From the NCBI RefSeq assembly GCF_029846255.1, contig NZ_JARVWQ010000002.1:124001-188000 (forward strand): DNA of 64,000 nucleotides. The letters run 5' to 3'. Positions 16,852 to 31,434 of this stretch are shown here, piece after piece. The stretch comes from Amnibacterium sp. CER49 (GTDB lineage: Bacteria > Actinomycetota > Actinomycetes > Actinomycetales > Microbacteriaceae). The notes under the pieces were generated by a model. It did no database searches and was not told the origin of the DNA. It saw nothing but the letters and a program-made list of their open reading frames with translations. Every line of letters starts with the position of its first letter. Position 1 is the first letter of the stretch. The translations under genes and the position numbers were made by a program.

Positions 16852-17013
16852 GGTGGTCCTCGGGCGTGGGCGCGGGCGGACCGGGTGCCCGCCGCTGCCG
16901 CTCCAGGACACCCCAACGGGGGGCGGGCGCCGGCTCGACACGCCGGAGCGGGCTCCGGCCGGAGCCGACGGTGAGGACGTAGGGATCCGCGCAGCGCTGT
17001 CGGTGCACGTGCG

Positions 17014-17019
17014 TACCGT
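17014..17019 (+). promoter_or_regulatory. -10 box TACCGT for leaderless uvrB
   Basis: TACCGT ends 6 nt before the uvrB ATG; no Shine-Dalgarno sequence precedes the start. No LexA box was recognised in this gap. Confidence 0.5.
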
Positions 17020-17025
17020 TGATCC

Positions 17026-19116
17026 ATGAGCAGGACCCCCACGCGCGCCGTCCGCCCGTTCCAGGTGGTCAGCGACTACACGCCGAGCGGCGACCAGCCG
17101 CACGCGATCGCCGAGCTCGCCCGGCGGGTCAAGGCCGGCGAGCCCGACATCGTGCTCCTCGGCGCGACCGGCACGGGCAAGTCGGCCACCACGGCCTGGC
17201 TCATCGAGGCGGTGCAGCGGCCCACCCTCGTGCTCGCGCACAACAAGACCCTCGCCGCCCAGCTCGCGAACGAGTTCCGGCAGCTGATGCCGAACAACGC
17301 GGTCGAGTACTTCGTCTCGTACTACGACTACTACCAGCCCGAGGCGTACGTCCCGCAGACCGACACCTTCATCGAGAAGGACTCGTCGATCAACGCCGAG
17401 GTCGAGCGCCTGCGCCACTCCACCACCAACTCGCTGCTCAGCCGGCGCGACGTGATCGTCGTCTCCACCGTCTCCTGCATCTACGGCCTCGGCGCGGCCG
17501 AGGAGTACGTGGGCGCCATGGTCGCGCTGCAGGTCGGTCAGCGCATCAGCCGCGACGCGCTGGTGCGCGGGTTCCTCAACATGCAGTACCAGCGCAACGA
17601 CATCGACTTCTCCCGCGGGCGCTTCCGGGTGCGCGGTGACACGATCGAGATCATCCCCGTGTACGAGGAGCACGCGATCCGCATCGAGATGTTCGGCGAC
17701 GAGATCGAGGCGCTCTACTCGCTGCACCCGCTCACCGGCGACGTGATCGCCCGACTCGACGCCGTCTCGGTGTTCCCGGCCACGCACTACGCGGCGAGCC
17801 CCGAGACCATGACGCGGGCCATCGGCACGATCCGCGACGAGCTCGGCGACCGGCTCGGCACGCTGAAGCGCGAGAACAAGCTGCTCGAGGAGCAGCGGCT
17901 GCGCATGCGCACGTCGTTCGACCTCGAGATGATGGAGCAGATCGGGTTCTGCAACGGCATCGAGAACTACTCGCGGCACATCGACGGCCGCATGCCGGGG
18001 GAGCCGCCCAACTGCCTGCTCGACTACTTCCCTGACGACTTCCTCACGGTCATCGACGAGTCGCACGTCACCGTCCCGCAGATCGGCGCCATGTACGAGG
18101 GCGACGCGTCGCGCAAGCGCACCCTCGTCGAGCACGGCTTCCGGCTCCCGTCCGCGCTCGACAACCGGCCGCTCACCTGGGACGAGTTCTCCGCCCGGGT
18201 CGGGCAGACCGTGTACCTCTCGGCGACCCCGGGCAAGTACGAGCTCGGCATGGCCGACGGCGTCGTCGAGCAGATCATCCGGCCCACCGGCCTCGTCGAT
18301 CCCGAGATCGTCATCAAGCCGTCGAAGGGCCGCGTCGACGACCTGCTCGAGGAGATCCGGCAGCGCGCCGAGCGCGACGAGCGCGTGCTCGTCACCACCC
18401 TCACGAAGAAGAGCGCGGAGGACCTCACCGACTTCCTCGGCGAGGCGGGGGTGCGCGTGCGCTACCTGCACGCCGACGTCGACACGCTCCGCCGCGTCGA
18501 GCTGCTCACCGAGCTGCGGCAGGGCGTCTTCGACGTGCTCGTCGGCATCAACCTCCTCCGCGAGGGCCTCGACCTGCCCGAGGTGTCGCTCGTCGCGATC
18601 CTCGACGCCGACAAGGAGGGCTTCCTCCGCTCGTCGACCTCCTTGATCCAGACGATCGGCCGTGCCGCCCGCAACGTGTCGGGCCAGGTGCACATGTACG
18701 CCGACACGATCACCCCGTCGATGGCGCAGGCGATCGACGAGACGAACCGGCGCCGCGAGAAGCAGGTCGAGTACAACCGGGTGAACGGCATCGACCCGCA
18801 GCCGCTGCGCAAGCGCATCGCCGACATCACCGACCAGCTCGTCCGCGAGGCCGCCGACACCGACCGCATGCTCGCGGCGAGCGGCGGCGGCGGCAAGGGC
18901 AAGTCGCCGGTGCCGGCGCTCCGCGGCTCGGGACGCTCGGGCCTCGCCGCCAACGGCGCCGCCGAGCTCGAGTCGATCATCGCCGACCTCAACCAGCAGA
19001 TGCTGCAGGCCGCGAACGAGCTGAAGTTCGAGCTCGCCGCCCGGCTCCGTGACGAGCTCTCGGAGCTGAAGGGCGAGCTGCGCCAGATGGAGAAGGCGGG
19101 ACACCTGGTGCCCTGA
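17026..19116 (+). CDS. uvrB: Excinuclease ABC subunit B
   Basis: This 696-aa DNA damage-recognition helicase has the Walker A run GATGTGKS (46-53), the beta-hairpin region [20 protein letters not shown] that clamps around the damaged strand, the helicase motif YLSATPG, and the arginine-finger motif QTIGRAARN. The C-terminal UVR domain (about 650-690, [20 protein letters not shown]) binds UvrC. Length is normal. It is flanked by wall-polymer genes on both sides rather than by other repair genes, and uvrA begins 3.4 kb further on. Confidence 0.98.
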   Translation: MSRTPTRAVRPFQVVSDYTPSGDQPHAIAELARRVKAGEPDIVLLGATGTGKSATTAWLIEAVQRPTLVLAHNKTLAAQLANEFRQLMPNNAVEYFVSYYDYYQPEAYVPQTDTFIEKDSSINAEVERLRHSTTNSLLSRRDVIVVSTVSCIYGLGAAEEYVGAMVALQVGQRISRDALVRGFLNMQYQRNDIDFSRGRFRVRGDTIEIIPVYEEHAIRIEMFGDEIEALYSLHPLTGDVIARLDAVSVFPATHYAASPETMTRAIGTIRDELGDRLGTLKRENKLLEEQRLRMRTSFDLEMMEQIGFCNGIENYSRHIDGRMPGEPPNCLLDYFPDDFLTVIDESHVTVPQIGAMYEGDASRKRTLVEHGFRLPSALDNRPLTWDEFSARVGQTVYLSATPGKYELGMADGVVEQIIRPTGLVDPEIVIKPSKGRVDDLLEEIRQRAERDERVLVTTLTKKSAEDLTDFLGEAGVRVRYLHADVDTLRRVELLTELRQGVFDVLVGINLLREGLDLPEVSLVAILDADKEGFLRSSTSLIQTIGRAARNVSGQVHMYADTITPSMAQAIDETNRRREKQVEYNRVNGIDPQPLRKRIADITDQLVREAADTDRMLAASGGGGKGKSPVPALRGSGRSGLAANGAAELESIIADLNQQMLQAANELKFELAARLRDELSELKGELRQMEKAGHLVP

Positions 19117-19117
19117 C

Positions 19118-19146
19118 CCCCGGGATGCGCTCGGCGGATCCCGGGG
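19118..19146. terminator. Bidirectional terminator between uvrB and the TagF-like gene
   Basis: CCCCGGGAT (19118-19126) pairs with ATCCCGGGG (19138-19146) across an 11-nt loop, in the 37-nt gap between convergent stops. Confidence 0.65.
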
Positions 19147-19153
19147 AGGGCGC

Positions 19154-21049
19154 TCACCCCTCGCCCGACACGACCCTCCGCGCGGCCGCGAGGAACCGGT
19201 CGGCGTAGCGCTCGGCGCCGAAGTCGCCGAGGAAGTACGACTTCGCCTCGCGCCGCGCGGGCTGCACGGGGTCGAAGGTGGTCATGCTGTCGAGCACCGC
19301 GTCGATGTTGCGGGCCTTCCGGTCGAGCACGTACGCCGCCTTCGCGATCGGGAAGGTGCGCGCGAAGTCCGACACCGATCCCTGCATCGCGGTCACCGCG
19401 AACGGCTTCTCCGAGTAGAGGAAGTCGGGGACGACGCTCGAGACGTCCGAGACGAGCAGGTCGGCCGAGTTGAAGCACTCCACGAGGCTCATCCCGGTCG
19501 TCGCCTCCGCGCCGAACCGGTGCTCGCGGCCGGTGGCGCGCCGGTCCGCGTCGAGCACCTCGACGATGCGCGCGGCCTGCTGGGCATGGGCCGGGTAGCG
19601 GTCCGTGTAGGGGTGCGCGCGGAAGAGCACCGTGTACCCGCGCTTCAGCAGCGCCTCGACGATCGGGACGCCGATCGGCAGCGAGCAGTAGTCGGAGTCG
19701 GCGTTCGAGCCGCCCCAGGTCGGTGCGTAGAGGGCCGTCGGCACGCTCGAGGTGGAGCGCCCGACGAGCACGTCCTCGATCTGCGGGCGTCCGACGATCT
19801 CGAACAGCTCTGCGGGCACGTGGACGCCGTTCGCCGCGAAGCGGTCGATCGCCGCCTGGCCGGCGACGAAGTCCTTGTCGTAGAGCCGGAAGACCGGGCT
19901 GTAGCTCGGGGCCTTGTCGCTCTCGCCGTGGTTCAGCTGCACGTGCGTGAGGCCCGCGAACCGGATCAGGTGCGTGTTCCTCGCGGCGTTGTTCACGTAG
20001 AAGACCGCACGCATCGAGGGCGGGACGACGGCGTCTAGGTCGCCGTGCTCCTGCCGGACCAGGATGGGGCGCGAGGTGACCGGCGCGATGCTCGCGAACG
20101 ACTCGGGGTTGCGCACGATGACGACGAACCGCTCGCCGATGCGCTCGAGGTACGGCAGCCACATCGTCACCTGGTACTCGGTGCCGGGCTGGGCGTCCCA
20201 GTGCAGCGCGAACGCCGGCGCGTAGTCCGCCACGGCGCGGGCGAGCCGGCGCTCGGCGAGCTTCCGCGCACGGAGGCGCAGCATCGTCTCGGCGAGCACC
20301 CCGACCGGGACGAGCAGGGCGACCGCCGCGACCACGAGCAGGACCGGCAGCGCGCCGCCGAGCGCGGCCGCGACCGCGATGCCGACGACCGCGACGGTGT
20401 TCGTCACGAACACCCTGCCCGGCTCGACCCGCGCCGCGTTCGGCACGTCGATGCCGGGCAGGTTCAGCGCGTACGGCGGCGTCGCGACGACCACCTTCGG
20501 CAGCATCTGCTCGACGAGCACGGCGGCGGCGAGCAGGCAGCTGACGAACGCGCCGACGACGGGCGCGGCGGGGTGCAGCACCACGACCGACAGCGCGAGC
20601 AGCGTCCGCGGCACGACGTCGGCGCCGACCGGCCCGATGCCGCGGCGGAGCGCCCGGAGCTGCTCGGGCGGCAGCAGCGGCAGCACCACGGCCACGACGG
20701 CCGTCACGAGCGCCACCGCCGGCACGTGCCCGACGACCGCCGTGACGAAGCCCGCAACGGCGAGCACCGCCGCGGCCTGGTGCAGCAGGCCCGAGCGGAC
20801 GATGTTGCCGAGCCGCAGGGTGCGCCGTCGGCGCCTCGAAGGGGCGGCCACCGGCGAGGGGTTGACGCCTGGCAGGGCGATCGGGGCGGTGCGCGCCTCG
20901 TCGAACTCGGGGCCGGAGCCGGCCTGGCCGCCGGCAGCGACGCGGGCCGGGACGGGAGCGGGCCGGGACGGCACGGCGGGCAGCGCCTTCGGTCCCGCGG
21001 CAGCGGGACGCTCCGCACCGAGGCGGTCACGGTCGTTCACCAGCGTCAT
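19154..21049 (-). CDS. Membrane-anchored CDP-glycerol glycerophosphotransferase-like protein
   Basis: This 631-aa protein has three parts. Residues 1-80 are Pro/Ala-rich and end in SRRRRR, probably a disordered cytoplasmic tail. Residues about 90-255 hold around six hydrophobic helices. Residues about 280-631 are a TagF/TagB-type domain, with HGESDK at 374-379 (catalytic-type His), YAPTWGGSN, FRAHPYTDRYP and SADLLVSDVSSVVPDFLYSE. It should transfer polyol phosphate units from a CDP-activated donor to a wall polymer. Soluble TagF proteins usually bind the membrane through amphipathic helices; a built-in membrane domain is less usual. The ATG at 21049 follows a GGAGGGA site by about 10 nt, better than the in-frame start at 21100. 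The product is homologous to the next, divergent gene. Confidence 0.82.
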   Translation of the reverse strand: MTLVNDRDRLGAERPAAAGPKALPAVPSRPAPVPARVAAGGQAGSGPEFDEARTAPIALPGVNPSPVAAPSRRRRRTLRLGNIVRSGLLHQAAAVLAVAGFVTAVVGHVPAVALVTAVVAVVLPLLPPEQLRALRRGIGPVGADVVPRTLLALSVVVLHPAAPVVGAFVSCLLAAAVLVEQMLPKVVVATPPYALNLPGIDVPNAARVEPGRVFVTNTVAVVGIAVAAALGGALPVLLVVAAVALLVPVGVLAETMLRLRARKLAERRLARAVADYAPAFALHWDAQPGTEYQVTMWLPYLERIGERFVVIVRNPESFASIAPVTSRPILVRQEHGDLDAVVPPSMRAVFYVNNAARNTHLIRFAGLTHVQLNHGESDKAPSYSPVFRLYDKDFVAGQAAIDRFAANGVHVPAELFEIVGRPQIEDVLVGRSTSSVPTALYAPTWGGSNADSDYCSLPIGVPIVEALLKRGYTVLFRAHPYTDRYPAHAQQAARIVEVLDADRRATGREHRFGAEATTGMSLVECFNSADLLVSDVSSVVPDFLYSEKPFAVTAMQGSVSDFARTFPIAKAAYVLDRKARNIDAVLDSMTTFDPVQPARREAKSYFLGDFGAERYADRFLAAARRVVSGEG

Positions 21050-21191
21050 CTGCTCGCGGTCCCTCCCTGCCCCGATCGGGGGGCGTGCGTCAGTCCTCAA
21101 GGAACGCTAAGGAGGCCCGGCGCGCGACCGGCCACGACGCGCCGACGACGCCGCGGGCGGCGGGCGCTCCGGAGCCGGGCGGGCGTTTCGC

Positions 21192-21197
21192 CATAAT
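21192..21197 (+). promoter_or_regulatory. -10 box CATAAT for a leaderless TagF-like gene
   Basis: CATAAT ends 6 nt before the GTG at 21204, close to the consensus TATAAT. No ribosome binding site is seen. Confidence 0.5.
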
Positions 21198-21203
21198 GGC
21201 TCC

Positions 21204-22457
21204 GTGCGCCGACTGCTCATCGACCTGCGCCGGCGCGCGCAGTCGAACGTGATCAAGCGGCTCCGCCGCTCGCGGCTCTTCCCGCGGACCCTCGTGAACC
21301 GGCTCGGCGACGACGAGCGTCTCGCGACGGCGCGCACCGACGCCGCGGTGATGGTCTACTTCCCGGGCGCGCTCGACACGCTGTACCAGATCGAGCCCTG
21401 GCTGCCGACCTTCGAGGCGCTGCACCGCGTGCACCGCGTCGTGGTGGTCTGCCAGGACTCGCGGGTCGCGGCGCACCTGCGCGACACGAGTGCCCTCCCG
21501 GTGCTCACCGTCGCCCGCTACGGCACCCTCGACGGCCTGCTCGGACGCAGCGAGGTGAAGCTCGCGCTCTACGTGAGCCACCTGCCGCGCAACTTCGAGT
21601 CGCTGCGCTTCACCTCGCTCCTGCATGCGTACATCGGCCACGGCGACAGCGACAAGGGCGTCTCCGCGTCCAACCAGCTGAAGGCCTACGACTTCGTCTT
21701 CACGCCCGGGCAGGCCGCGATCGACCGCATCGCGAAGCGGCTCATGCGCTTCGACACGGCCGAGCGCTGCCGCATCGTGGGGCAGCCGCTCACCCTGTCG
21801 GCGCCCGTCGTCCCCGCCGCTTCCGCCTCGGGCGCGCCCGTCGTGCTCTACGCGCCCACCTGGGAGGGCGCGCAGCCGTCGGTCGCCTACAGCTCGGTGC
21901 TGAGCCACGGCGAGCGGATGGTCCGCGCGCTGCTCGCCGACGGCCGGTTCCGCGTGCTCTACCGCCCGCACCCGCTCATCGGGGTCACGTCCCGCGCCTA
22001 CACGCTCGCCGACCAGGCCATCCGCGCGGCCGTCGAGGAGGCCGGCGACGGGTCCGCCGTGGTGCCGGCCGACGCCGAGCCGCTCGAGGCCTCCTTCGCG
22101 AAGGCGTCCGCGCTCGTCTGCGACGTCTCGGCGGTGGCCACCGGCTGGCTGCCCTCGCTGAAGCCGATCGTCGTCACGAAGCCGGCGGGCGAGGAAGCGG
22201 TCGCGGCCGACTCCGGCATGCTCACGCGCGTGCCGCGGCTGGCCGCTGAGCACGCCGACCGCATCGCCGAGGTGATCGCCGAGGAGCTCGCCGACGACCC
22301 CGGTCGCGAGGTGCGTCGGGAGCTCGTCGCGCACTACCTGTCGCCGTACTGGCCGGACGGCGTCACCGAGCGCTTCGTCGAGGTGTGCGGCGAGGTGATC
22401 GCCCTCCGCGACTCGCTGCGGCCTCGCCTCGTCGCCGAGGGCGCCACCGGCGTCTAG
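21204..22457 (+). CDS. CDP-glycerol glycerophosphotransferase-like protein
   Basis: This 417-aa protein is a TagB/TagF-type polyol-phosphate transferase without a membrane domain. HGDSDK at 146-151 matches HGESDK of the neighbouring 631-aa protein, and [21 protein letters not shown] and [20 protein letters not shown] follow in the same order, so the two are paralogues. The N-terminal 40 residues are basic ([16 protein letters not shown]), suggesting contact with the inner membrane face. A short form like this could act as a primase adding the first unit, with longer paralogues elongating, as TagB and TagF do in B. subtilis; that split is inference. Divergent from its paralogue across 154 nt; uvrA follows on the same strand. 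Confidence 0.8.
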   Translation: MRRLLIDLRRRAQSNVIKRLRRSRLFPRTLVNRLGDDERLATARTDAAVMVYFPGALDTLYQIEPWLPTFEALHRVHRVVVVCQDSRVAAHLRDTSALPVLTVARYGTLDGLLGRSEVKLALYVSHLPRNFESLRFTSLLHAYIGHGDSDKGVSASNQLKAYDFVFTPGQAAIDRIAKRLMRFDTAERCRIVGQPLTLSAPVVPAASASGAPVVLYAPTWEGAQPSVAYSSVLSHGERMVRALLADGRFRVLYRPHPLIGVTSRAYTLADQAIRAAVEEAGDGSAVVPADAEPLEASFAKASALVCDVSAVATGWLPSLKPIVVTKPAGEEAVAADSGMLTRVPRLAAEHADRIAEVIAEELADDPGREVRRELVAHYLSPYWPDGVTERFVEVCGEVIALRDSLRPRLVAEGATGV

Positions 22458-22470
22458 GCCGCCGTGCCCG

Positions 22471-22486
22471 GCCCCCCGACGGGGGC
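22471..22486 (+). terminator. Mini-hairpin before uvrA
   Basis: GCCCCC-CGAC-GGGGGC, 13 nt after the TagF-like stop. It is one of the recurrent C5/G5 hairpins. Confidence 0.4.
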
Positions 22487-22533
22487 TCGCGCTCGCTCAC
22501 GGCGAACCCGCACGGGCTGTCGGAGCGCTTCCG

Positions 22534-22539
22534 TATCCT
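22534..22539 (+). promoter_or_regulatory. -10 box TATCCT for leaderless uvrA
   Basis: TATCCT ends 6 nt before the uvrA GTG. No LexA-type box was recognised nearby. Confidence 0.5.
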
Positions 22540-22545
22540 CTTCAG

Positions 22546-25431
<2,886 letters not shown>

Positions 25432-25468
25432 GGCGGCGCAGTCGCGTGAGGCAGGCAGCGGGGGAGCG

Positions 25469-27490
25469 GTGAGCGACACCGTCTCCTGGCGCCCCAAGGC
25501 GGGCGAGATCCCGACGTCGCCCGGGGTGTACCGGTTCCGCGACGGTCGGGGCCGGGTGCTCTACGTCGGCAAGGCGAAGAACCTCCGCGCCCGCCTCAGC
25601 AACTACTTCCAGCCGCTGCGCTCGCTGCACGAGCGCACGCGCCGCATGGTGACGACGGCCGCGCAGGTCGAGTGGACGGTCGTCGGCAGCGAGCTCGAGG
25701 CACTGCAGCTCGAGTACAGCTGGATCAAGGAGTTCGCGCCGCCCTTCAACGTGAAGTTCCGCGACGACAAGTCGTACCCGTACCTCGCCATCACGCTCGG
25801 CGACGAGGTGCCGCGGGTGCTGATCACCCGCAACCGCAAGCTGCGGGGCGCGAAGTACTACGGGCCGTACACGAAGGTGTGGGCCATCCGCGAGACGCTC
25901 GATCTGATGCTCAAGGTGTTCCCGGTGCGCAGCTGCTCCGAGACCACCTACAAGCGCGCCGAAGCCACGGGCCGCCCGTGCCTGCTCGGCGACATCGGCA
26001 AGTGCGCGGCGCCGTGCGTCGGGCGCGTGCCCCTGCCGGTGCACCACGCGATGGCCGAGGACCTCGCGTCGTTCATGGCCGGCGGCGACCAGCGCTTCCG
26101 CAGCGACCTGACGAAGCGCATGCGCGAGGCCGCCGAGGCGCAGAACTACGAGGCCGCCGCGAAGTACCGCGACGCGCTCGGCGCGCTCGAGGCTGCGGTG
26201 TCGAAGTCGGCCGTCGTGCTGAACGAGGACGTCGACACCGACGTGTTCGGCGTCGCCGAGGACGAGCTCGCGGCGAGCGTGCAGCAGTTCCTCGTGCGGG
26301 GCGGCCGCATCCGCGGCACGCGCAGCTGGGTGGTCGACAAGGAGCTCGACGTCTCGCGCGGCGAGCTGATCGAGACGGTGCTGCTCGGCGCGTACGAGGA
26401 CGACGCGTACCCGCCGCGCGAGGTGCTCGTGCCCGAGCTGCCCGACGACGTGACCGAGCTGGAGGCGCTGCTCACCGAGCGGCGGACCGCGGGACGCGAG
26501 GCGCAGGGGCTCCGCGGCGCGGGCCGGGTGCGGCTCCACGTCGCGGAGCGTGGCGACAAGGCGGCGCTCGCCGAGACGGCGGCGCGCAACGCCGCGCAGG
26601 CGCTGATGCTCTACAAGACGCGGCGCAGCGCCGACTTCACGGCCCGGTCGCAGGCGCTCGCCGACCTGCAGGACGCGCTCGGGCTCGACGACGCCCCGCT
26701 GCGCATCGAGTGCTTCGACGTGTCGCACCTCGGCGGCACGAACATCGTCGCGTCGATGGTCGTGTTCGAGGACGGCCTGCCGCGCAAGGACCAGTACCGG
26801 CGCTTCAACGTGGCCTCGTCGACCGACGACACCGACTCGATGTACCAGGTGCTGCGGCGGCGGCTCGCGCACCTCGAGGACGAGGACGCGGCACCGGCGC
26901 AGCAGGGCGACCGGTTCGCGTACCGACCCAACCTGCTCGTGGTCGACGGCGGCCAGCCGCAGGTCGCGGCCGCCGCGCGGGCGTTCGCCGACGCCGGCGT
27001 GACCGGCATCGCCATCTGCGGGCTCGCGAAGCGTCTCGAGGAGATCTGGCTGCCCGGCAGCGACTTCCCCGTCATCCTTCCCCGCAACAGCGACGCGCTG
27101 TTCCTGCTGCAGCGCCTCCGCGACGAGGCGCACCGCTTCGCGATCACGCACCAGCGCAGCCGCCGCAAGCGCGACATCGGCTCGCAGCTCGGAGAGATCC
27201 CCGGCCTCGGCGACGCCCGTGTCAAGGTGCTGCTGAAGCACTTCGGCTCCGTCGCGAAGCTGCGCCAGGCGACCCTCGAGCAGATCGAGGAGGTGCCGGG
27301 CTTCGGTGCGGTGCTCGCCGCCGCCGTGCTCGACCGGCTGCGTGCCCCGCAGCAGGCCGACGAGGCGGCGGACGACCCCGGGGGAGCGGCGACGGCCGCC
27401 CGTGTCGACGGCGACGCGGTGCTCGCGCAGGACGACGATGCGGGCGGCGGACTCCCGCTCGATCAGGGTGAGCCCGCCGTCGCCCGGTAG
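25469..27490 (+). CDS. uvrC: Excinuclease ABC subunit C
   Basis: This 673-aa nuclease cuts on both sides of a lesion. It has the GIY-YIG domain ([20 protein letters not shown], about 18-45) for the 3' cut, a UVR helix (about 211-240, [15 protein letters not shown]) that docks on UvrB, the RNase H-like domain ([26 protein letters not shown]) for the 5' cut, and tandem helix-hairpin-helix motifs (about 573-620). The last 45 residues are an acidic, Ala/Gly-rich tail without family support. The GTG was chosen by family length; the GGGGGAG run is unusually close to it. The TAG stop is part of the TAGGCT box of rapZ. Confidence 0.96.
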   Translation: MSDTVSWRPKAGEIPTSPGVYRFRDGRGRVLYVGKAKNLRARLSNYFQPLRSLHERTRRMVTTAAQVEWTVVGSELEALQLEYSWIKEFAPPFNVKFRDDKSYPYLAITLGDEVPRVLITRNRKLRGAKYYGPYTKVWAIRETLDLMLKVFPVRSCSETTYKRAEATGRPCLLGDIGKCAAPCVGRVPLPVHHAMAEDLASFMAGGDQRFRSDLTKRMREAAEAQNYEAAAKYRDALGALEAAVSKSAVVLNEDVDTDVFGVAEDELAASVQQFLVRGGRIRGTRSWVVDKELDVSRGELIETVLLGAYEDDAYPPREVLVPELPDDVTELEALLTERRTAGREAQGLRGAGRVRLHVAERGDKAALAETAARNAAQALMLYKTRRSADFTARSQALADLQDALGLDDAPLRIECFDVSHLGGTNIVASMVVFEDGLPRKDQYRRFNVASSTDDTDSMYQVLRRRLAHLEDEDAAPAQQGDRFAYRPNLLVVDGGQPQVAAAARAFADAGVTGIAICGLAKRLEEIWLPGSDFPVILPRNSDALFLLQRLRDEAHRFAITHQRSRRKRDIGSQLGEIPGLGDARVKVLLKHFGSVAKLRQATLEQIEEVPGFGAVLAAAVLDRLRAPQQADEAADDPGGAATAARVDGDAVLAQDDDAGGGLPLDQGEPAVAR

Positions 27491-27493
27491 GCT
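27488..27493 (+). promoter_or_regulatory. -10 box TAGGCT before rapZ, overlapping the uvrC stop
   Basis: TAGGCT overlaps the uvrC TAG codon. Transcription would start near 27500, giving rapZ a leader of 18-33 nt. Confidence 0.4.
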
Positions 27494-27517
27494 GGACGTC
27501 GTCCTTCCGGCGGCTGG

Positions 27518-28456
27518 ATGGAGATCGAACGCTTGAGCAGCGACGGCAGCACCACCGAGACGGTGGCGGACCTCCGCACGGCGGCCGGCGCCGCGCCGGA
27601 GCAGTCCGTGCTCGTCGTCACCGGCATGTCCGGGGCGGGCCGGTCGACGGTCGGCAACGCGCTCGAGGACCTCGGCTGGTACGTCGTCGACAACCTGCCG
27701 CCGCAGATGCTGAAGCCGCTGCTCGACCTCGCCGGTCACTCGGGCGGCCGGCTCTCCCGCGTCGCCGTCGTGGTGGACGTGCGCGGCGGCCAGCTGCTGT
27801 CGGAGCTGCGCGACGTCGCGTCCGAGCAGGACGGCCGGCCGCAGATCCGTCTGCTGTTCCTGGAGGCGAACGACGCCGCGCTCGTGCGCCGCTTCGAGGC
27901 GGTCCGCCGGCCGCACCCGATGCAGGAGGGCGGCACGATCCTCGACGGCATCACCGCCGAGCGGGCGCTCACCCTCGCGGTGCGCGAGCAGAGCGACATC
28001 ATCATCGACACGTCCGAGCTGAACATCCATCAGCTCGCATCGGCCATCAACGAGCTGTTCGCCGACGACGAGACGCCCGGGGTCCGGGTCACGATCACGA
28101 GCTTCGGGTTCAAGTACGGCGTGCCGACCGACGCCGACATGGTGGCCGACGCCCGCTTCCTGCCGAACCCGTTCTGGGTGCCCGAGCTGCGGCCGCTCAC
28201 GGGCCGGGACGCGCAGGTGCGCGACTACGTGCTCGGGCAGCGGGGCGCGAGCGAGTTCGTCGAGCGGTACGCGGCGGCGGTCGCGCCCGTGCTCGAGGGC
28301 TACCAGCGCGAGAACAAGAGCCACGCGACCATCGCGGTGGGCTGCACGGGCGGCAAGCACCGCTCCGTCGCGCTCGTCGAGCGGCTCGCGGCGCTGCTCG
28401 CGGAGCAGCCCGGCGTGGTCGTGAACGTGAAGCACCGCGACCTCGGTCGCGAGTAG
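27518..28456 (+). CDS. rapZ: RapZ/YvcJ family nucleotide-binding protein
   Basis: This 312-aa protein belongs to the RapZ (YhbJ/YvcJ) family. The P-loop reads GMSGAGRST, with Arg in the place of the usual Lys, a feature I recall from actinobacterial members. VVDNLPPQML, the run TSFGFKYGVP and the C-terminal IAVGCTGGKHRSVALVERL are family hallmarks. RapZ of E. coli guides RNase E to the GlmZ small RNA in amino-sugar control; in Gram-positives it binds nucleotides and its target is unclear. The start is uncertain: ATG 27518 lacks a ribosome site, while TTG 27533 has GGAG 9 nt upstream. It lies in the conserved uvrC-rapZ-whiA order, but yvcK is missing. Confidence 0.93.
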   Translation: MEIERLSSDGSTTETVADLRTAAGAAPEQSVLVVTGMSGAGRSTVGNALEDLGWYVVDNLPPQMLKPLLDLAGHSGGRLSRVAVVVDVRGGQLLSELRDVASEQDGRPQIRLLFLEANDAALVRRFEAVRRPHPMQEGGTILDGITAERALTLAVREQSDIIIDTSELNIHQLASAINELFADDETPGVRVTITSFGFKYGVPTDADMVADARFLPNPFWVPELRPLTGRDAQVRDYVLGQRGASEFVERYAAAVAPVLEGYQRENKSHATIAVGCTGGKHRSVALVERLAALLAEQPGVVVNVKHRDLGRE

Positions 28457-28460
28457 CACC

Positions 28461-28480
28461 GTCCCCCGTGTGCGGGGGAC
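28461..28480 (+). terminator. Hairpin between rapZ and whiA
   Basis: GTCCCCCG-TGTG-CGGGGGAC, a perfect 8-bp stem starting 4 nt after the rapZ stop. No T tract; it may reduce read-through into whiA. Confidence 0.5.
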
Positions 28481-28555
28481 AGGCAGTCGATGCGAGACTG
28501 AGGGCCGCCGCGACCGGCGGGAGCGGTTCCGGCGGGGGAAGAACGGGGAGCGGAT

Positions 28556-29533
28556 GTGGCACTGACCGCCGAGGTGAAGGACGAGCTGACGCAGATGGAG
28601 GTCGGGAAGACCTCCGTGCGGGCGGCCGAGCTGGCGACCATCCTGCGGTTCTCCGGGGGACTGCACCTGATCTCCGGACGCATCGCGGTCGAGTCGGAGC
28701 TCGACACCCCGCAGCTCGCGAAGCGGGTCCGGCGCGACCTCGCCGAGCTCTACGGCGTGCGACCGGAGATGACGGTGCTGTCCGCGTCCGGCGTCCGGCG
28801 CACGAACCACTACCTGGTGCGCGTGGTCGACGGCGGCGAGACCCTCGCCCGGCAGACCGGCCTGCTCGACGCGCGCCGGCGCCCGATCCGCGGGCTGCCC
28901 AACCGGCTCACCACGGGCGGCCAGGAGGAGCTCGAGGCGGTCTGGCGCGGCGCGTTCCTCGCGCACGGCTCGCTGACCGACCCGGGCCGCTCGGCCGCGC
29001 TCGAGGTCACCTGCCCCGGCAACGAGACCGCCATGGCGCTCGTCGGCGCCGCCGGGCGCCTCCAGGTGCCGGCGAAGGCGCGCGAGGTGCGCGGCGTGCA
29101 CCGCGTCGTCATCCGCGACGGCGAGGCCATCAGCGAGATGCTCGGGCACATGGGCGCCCGCCGCAGCGTGCAGAACTGGGAGGAGCTCCGCCAGCGCCGC
29201 GAGGTGCGGGCGAACACCAACCGGCTCGTCAACTTCGACGACGCGAACCTGCGCCGCAGCGCGCAGGCCGCCGTCGCCGCGTGCGCGCGGGTCGAGCGGG
29301 CGCTCGAGATCCTCGGCGACAGCGTGCCCGACCACCTGCAGTACGCGGGCAAGCTGCGGCTCGACCACCGCGACGCGAGCCTCGACGAGCTCGGCCACCA
29401 CGCCGACCCGCCGATGACGAAGGACGCGGTCGCCGGCCGCATCCGGCGACTGCTCGCCCTCGCCGACAAGCGGGCCGCGGACCTCGGCATCCCGGGCACC
29501 GACGCGAACCTCCCCGAAGAGGTCGACGCGTAG
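28556..29533 (+). CDS. whiA: WhiA-type DNA-binding regulator
   Basis: This 325-aa protein is WhiA. Its N-terminal two-thirds is a degenerate LAGLIDADG homing-endonuclease-like domain ([30 protein letters not shown]), and its C-terminus is a helix-turn-helix (about 225-310, [34 protein letters not shown]). In Streptomyces WhiA works with WhiB to switch on sporulation septation; in non-sporulating actinobacteria it acts on growth and division genes. The GTG at 28556 has GGGGAG 5 nt upstream. It is the last gene of the uvrC-rapZ-whiA group. Confidence 0.96.
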   Translation: MALTAEVKDELTQMEVGKTSVRAAELATILRFSGGLHLISGRIAVESELDTPQLAKRVRRDLAELYGVRPEMTVLSASGVRRTNHYLVRVVDGGETLARQTGLLDARRRPIRGLPNRLTTGGQEELEAVWRGAFLAHGSLTDPGRSAALEVTCPGNETAMALVGAAGRLQVPAKAREVRGVHRVVIRDGEAISEMLGHMGARRSVQNWEELRQRREVRANTNRLVNFDDANLRRSAQAAVAACARVERALEILGDSVPDHLQYAGKLRLDHRDASLDELGHHADPPMTKDAVAGRIRRLLALADKRAADLGIPGTDANLPEEVDA

Positions 29534-29549
29534 CGCGCTGGAGCGTGGA

Positions 29550-29607
29550 GCGACGACCATTTCTGGTCGTCGCCGCGACGCCAGCGCCGACCGCCGTCCC
29601 GGCGGTC
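29550..29607 (+). terminator. Tandem terminator hairpins after whiA
   Basis: GCGACGACCA-TTTC-TGGTCGTCGC (29550-29573) is followed by GACCGCCG-TCC-CGGCGGTC (29589-29607). Together they separate whiA from sodA. Confidence 0.7.
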
Positions 29608-29658
29608 GGTCGTGACCGGCACTCAGCCCGGTCCAAGGCGCCCCTGAAGGGCCGGTCC

Positions 29659-29664
29659 TAGGCT
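29659..29664 (+). promoter_or_regulatory. -10 box TAGGCT for sodA
   Basis: TAGGCT lies 30 nt before the sodA ATG. The short leader contains a GGAAGGAC ribosome site, so this transcript is leadered. Confidence 0.5.
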
Positions 29665-29694
29665 CTCGAGCGTTCCCTCTTGGAAGGACGTCCC

Positions 29695-31426
<1,732 letters not shown>

Positions 31427-31434
31427 CTCCGTCG

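Noticed and set aside
12658-16974. 1438-codon plus-strand open frame opposite the GT2 genes
   Set aside because: It is antisense to two genes with clear GT2/TagF motifs; its own translation is repetitive in Arg, Glu, Val and His.
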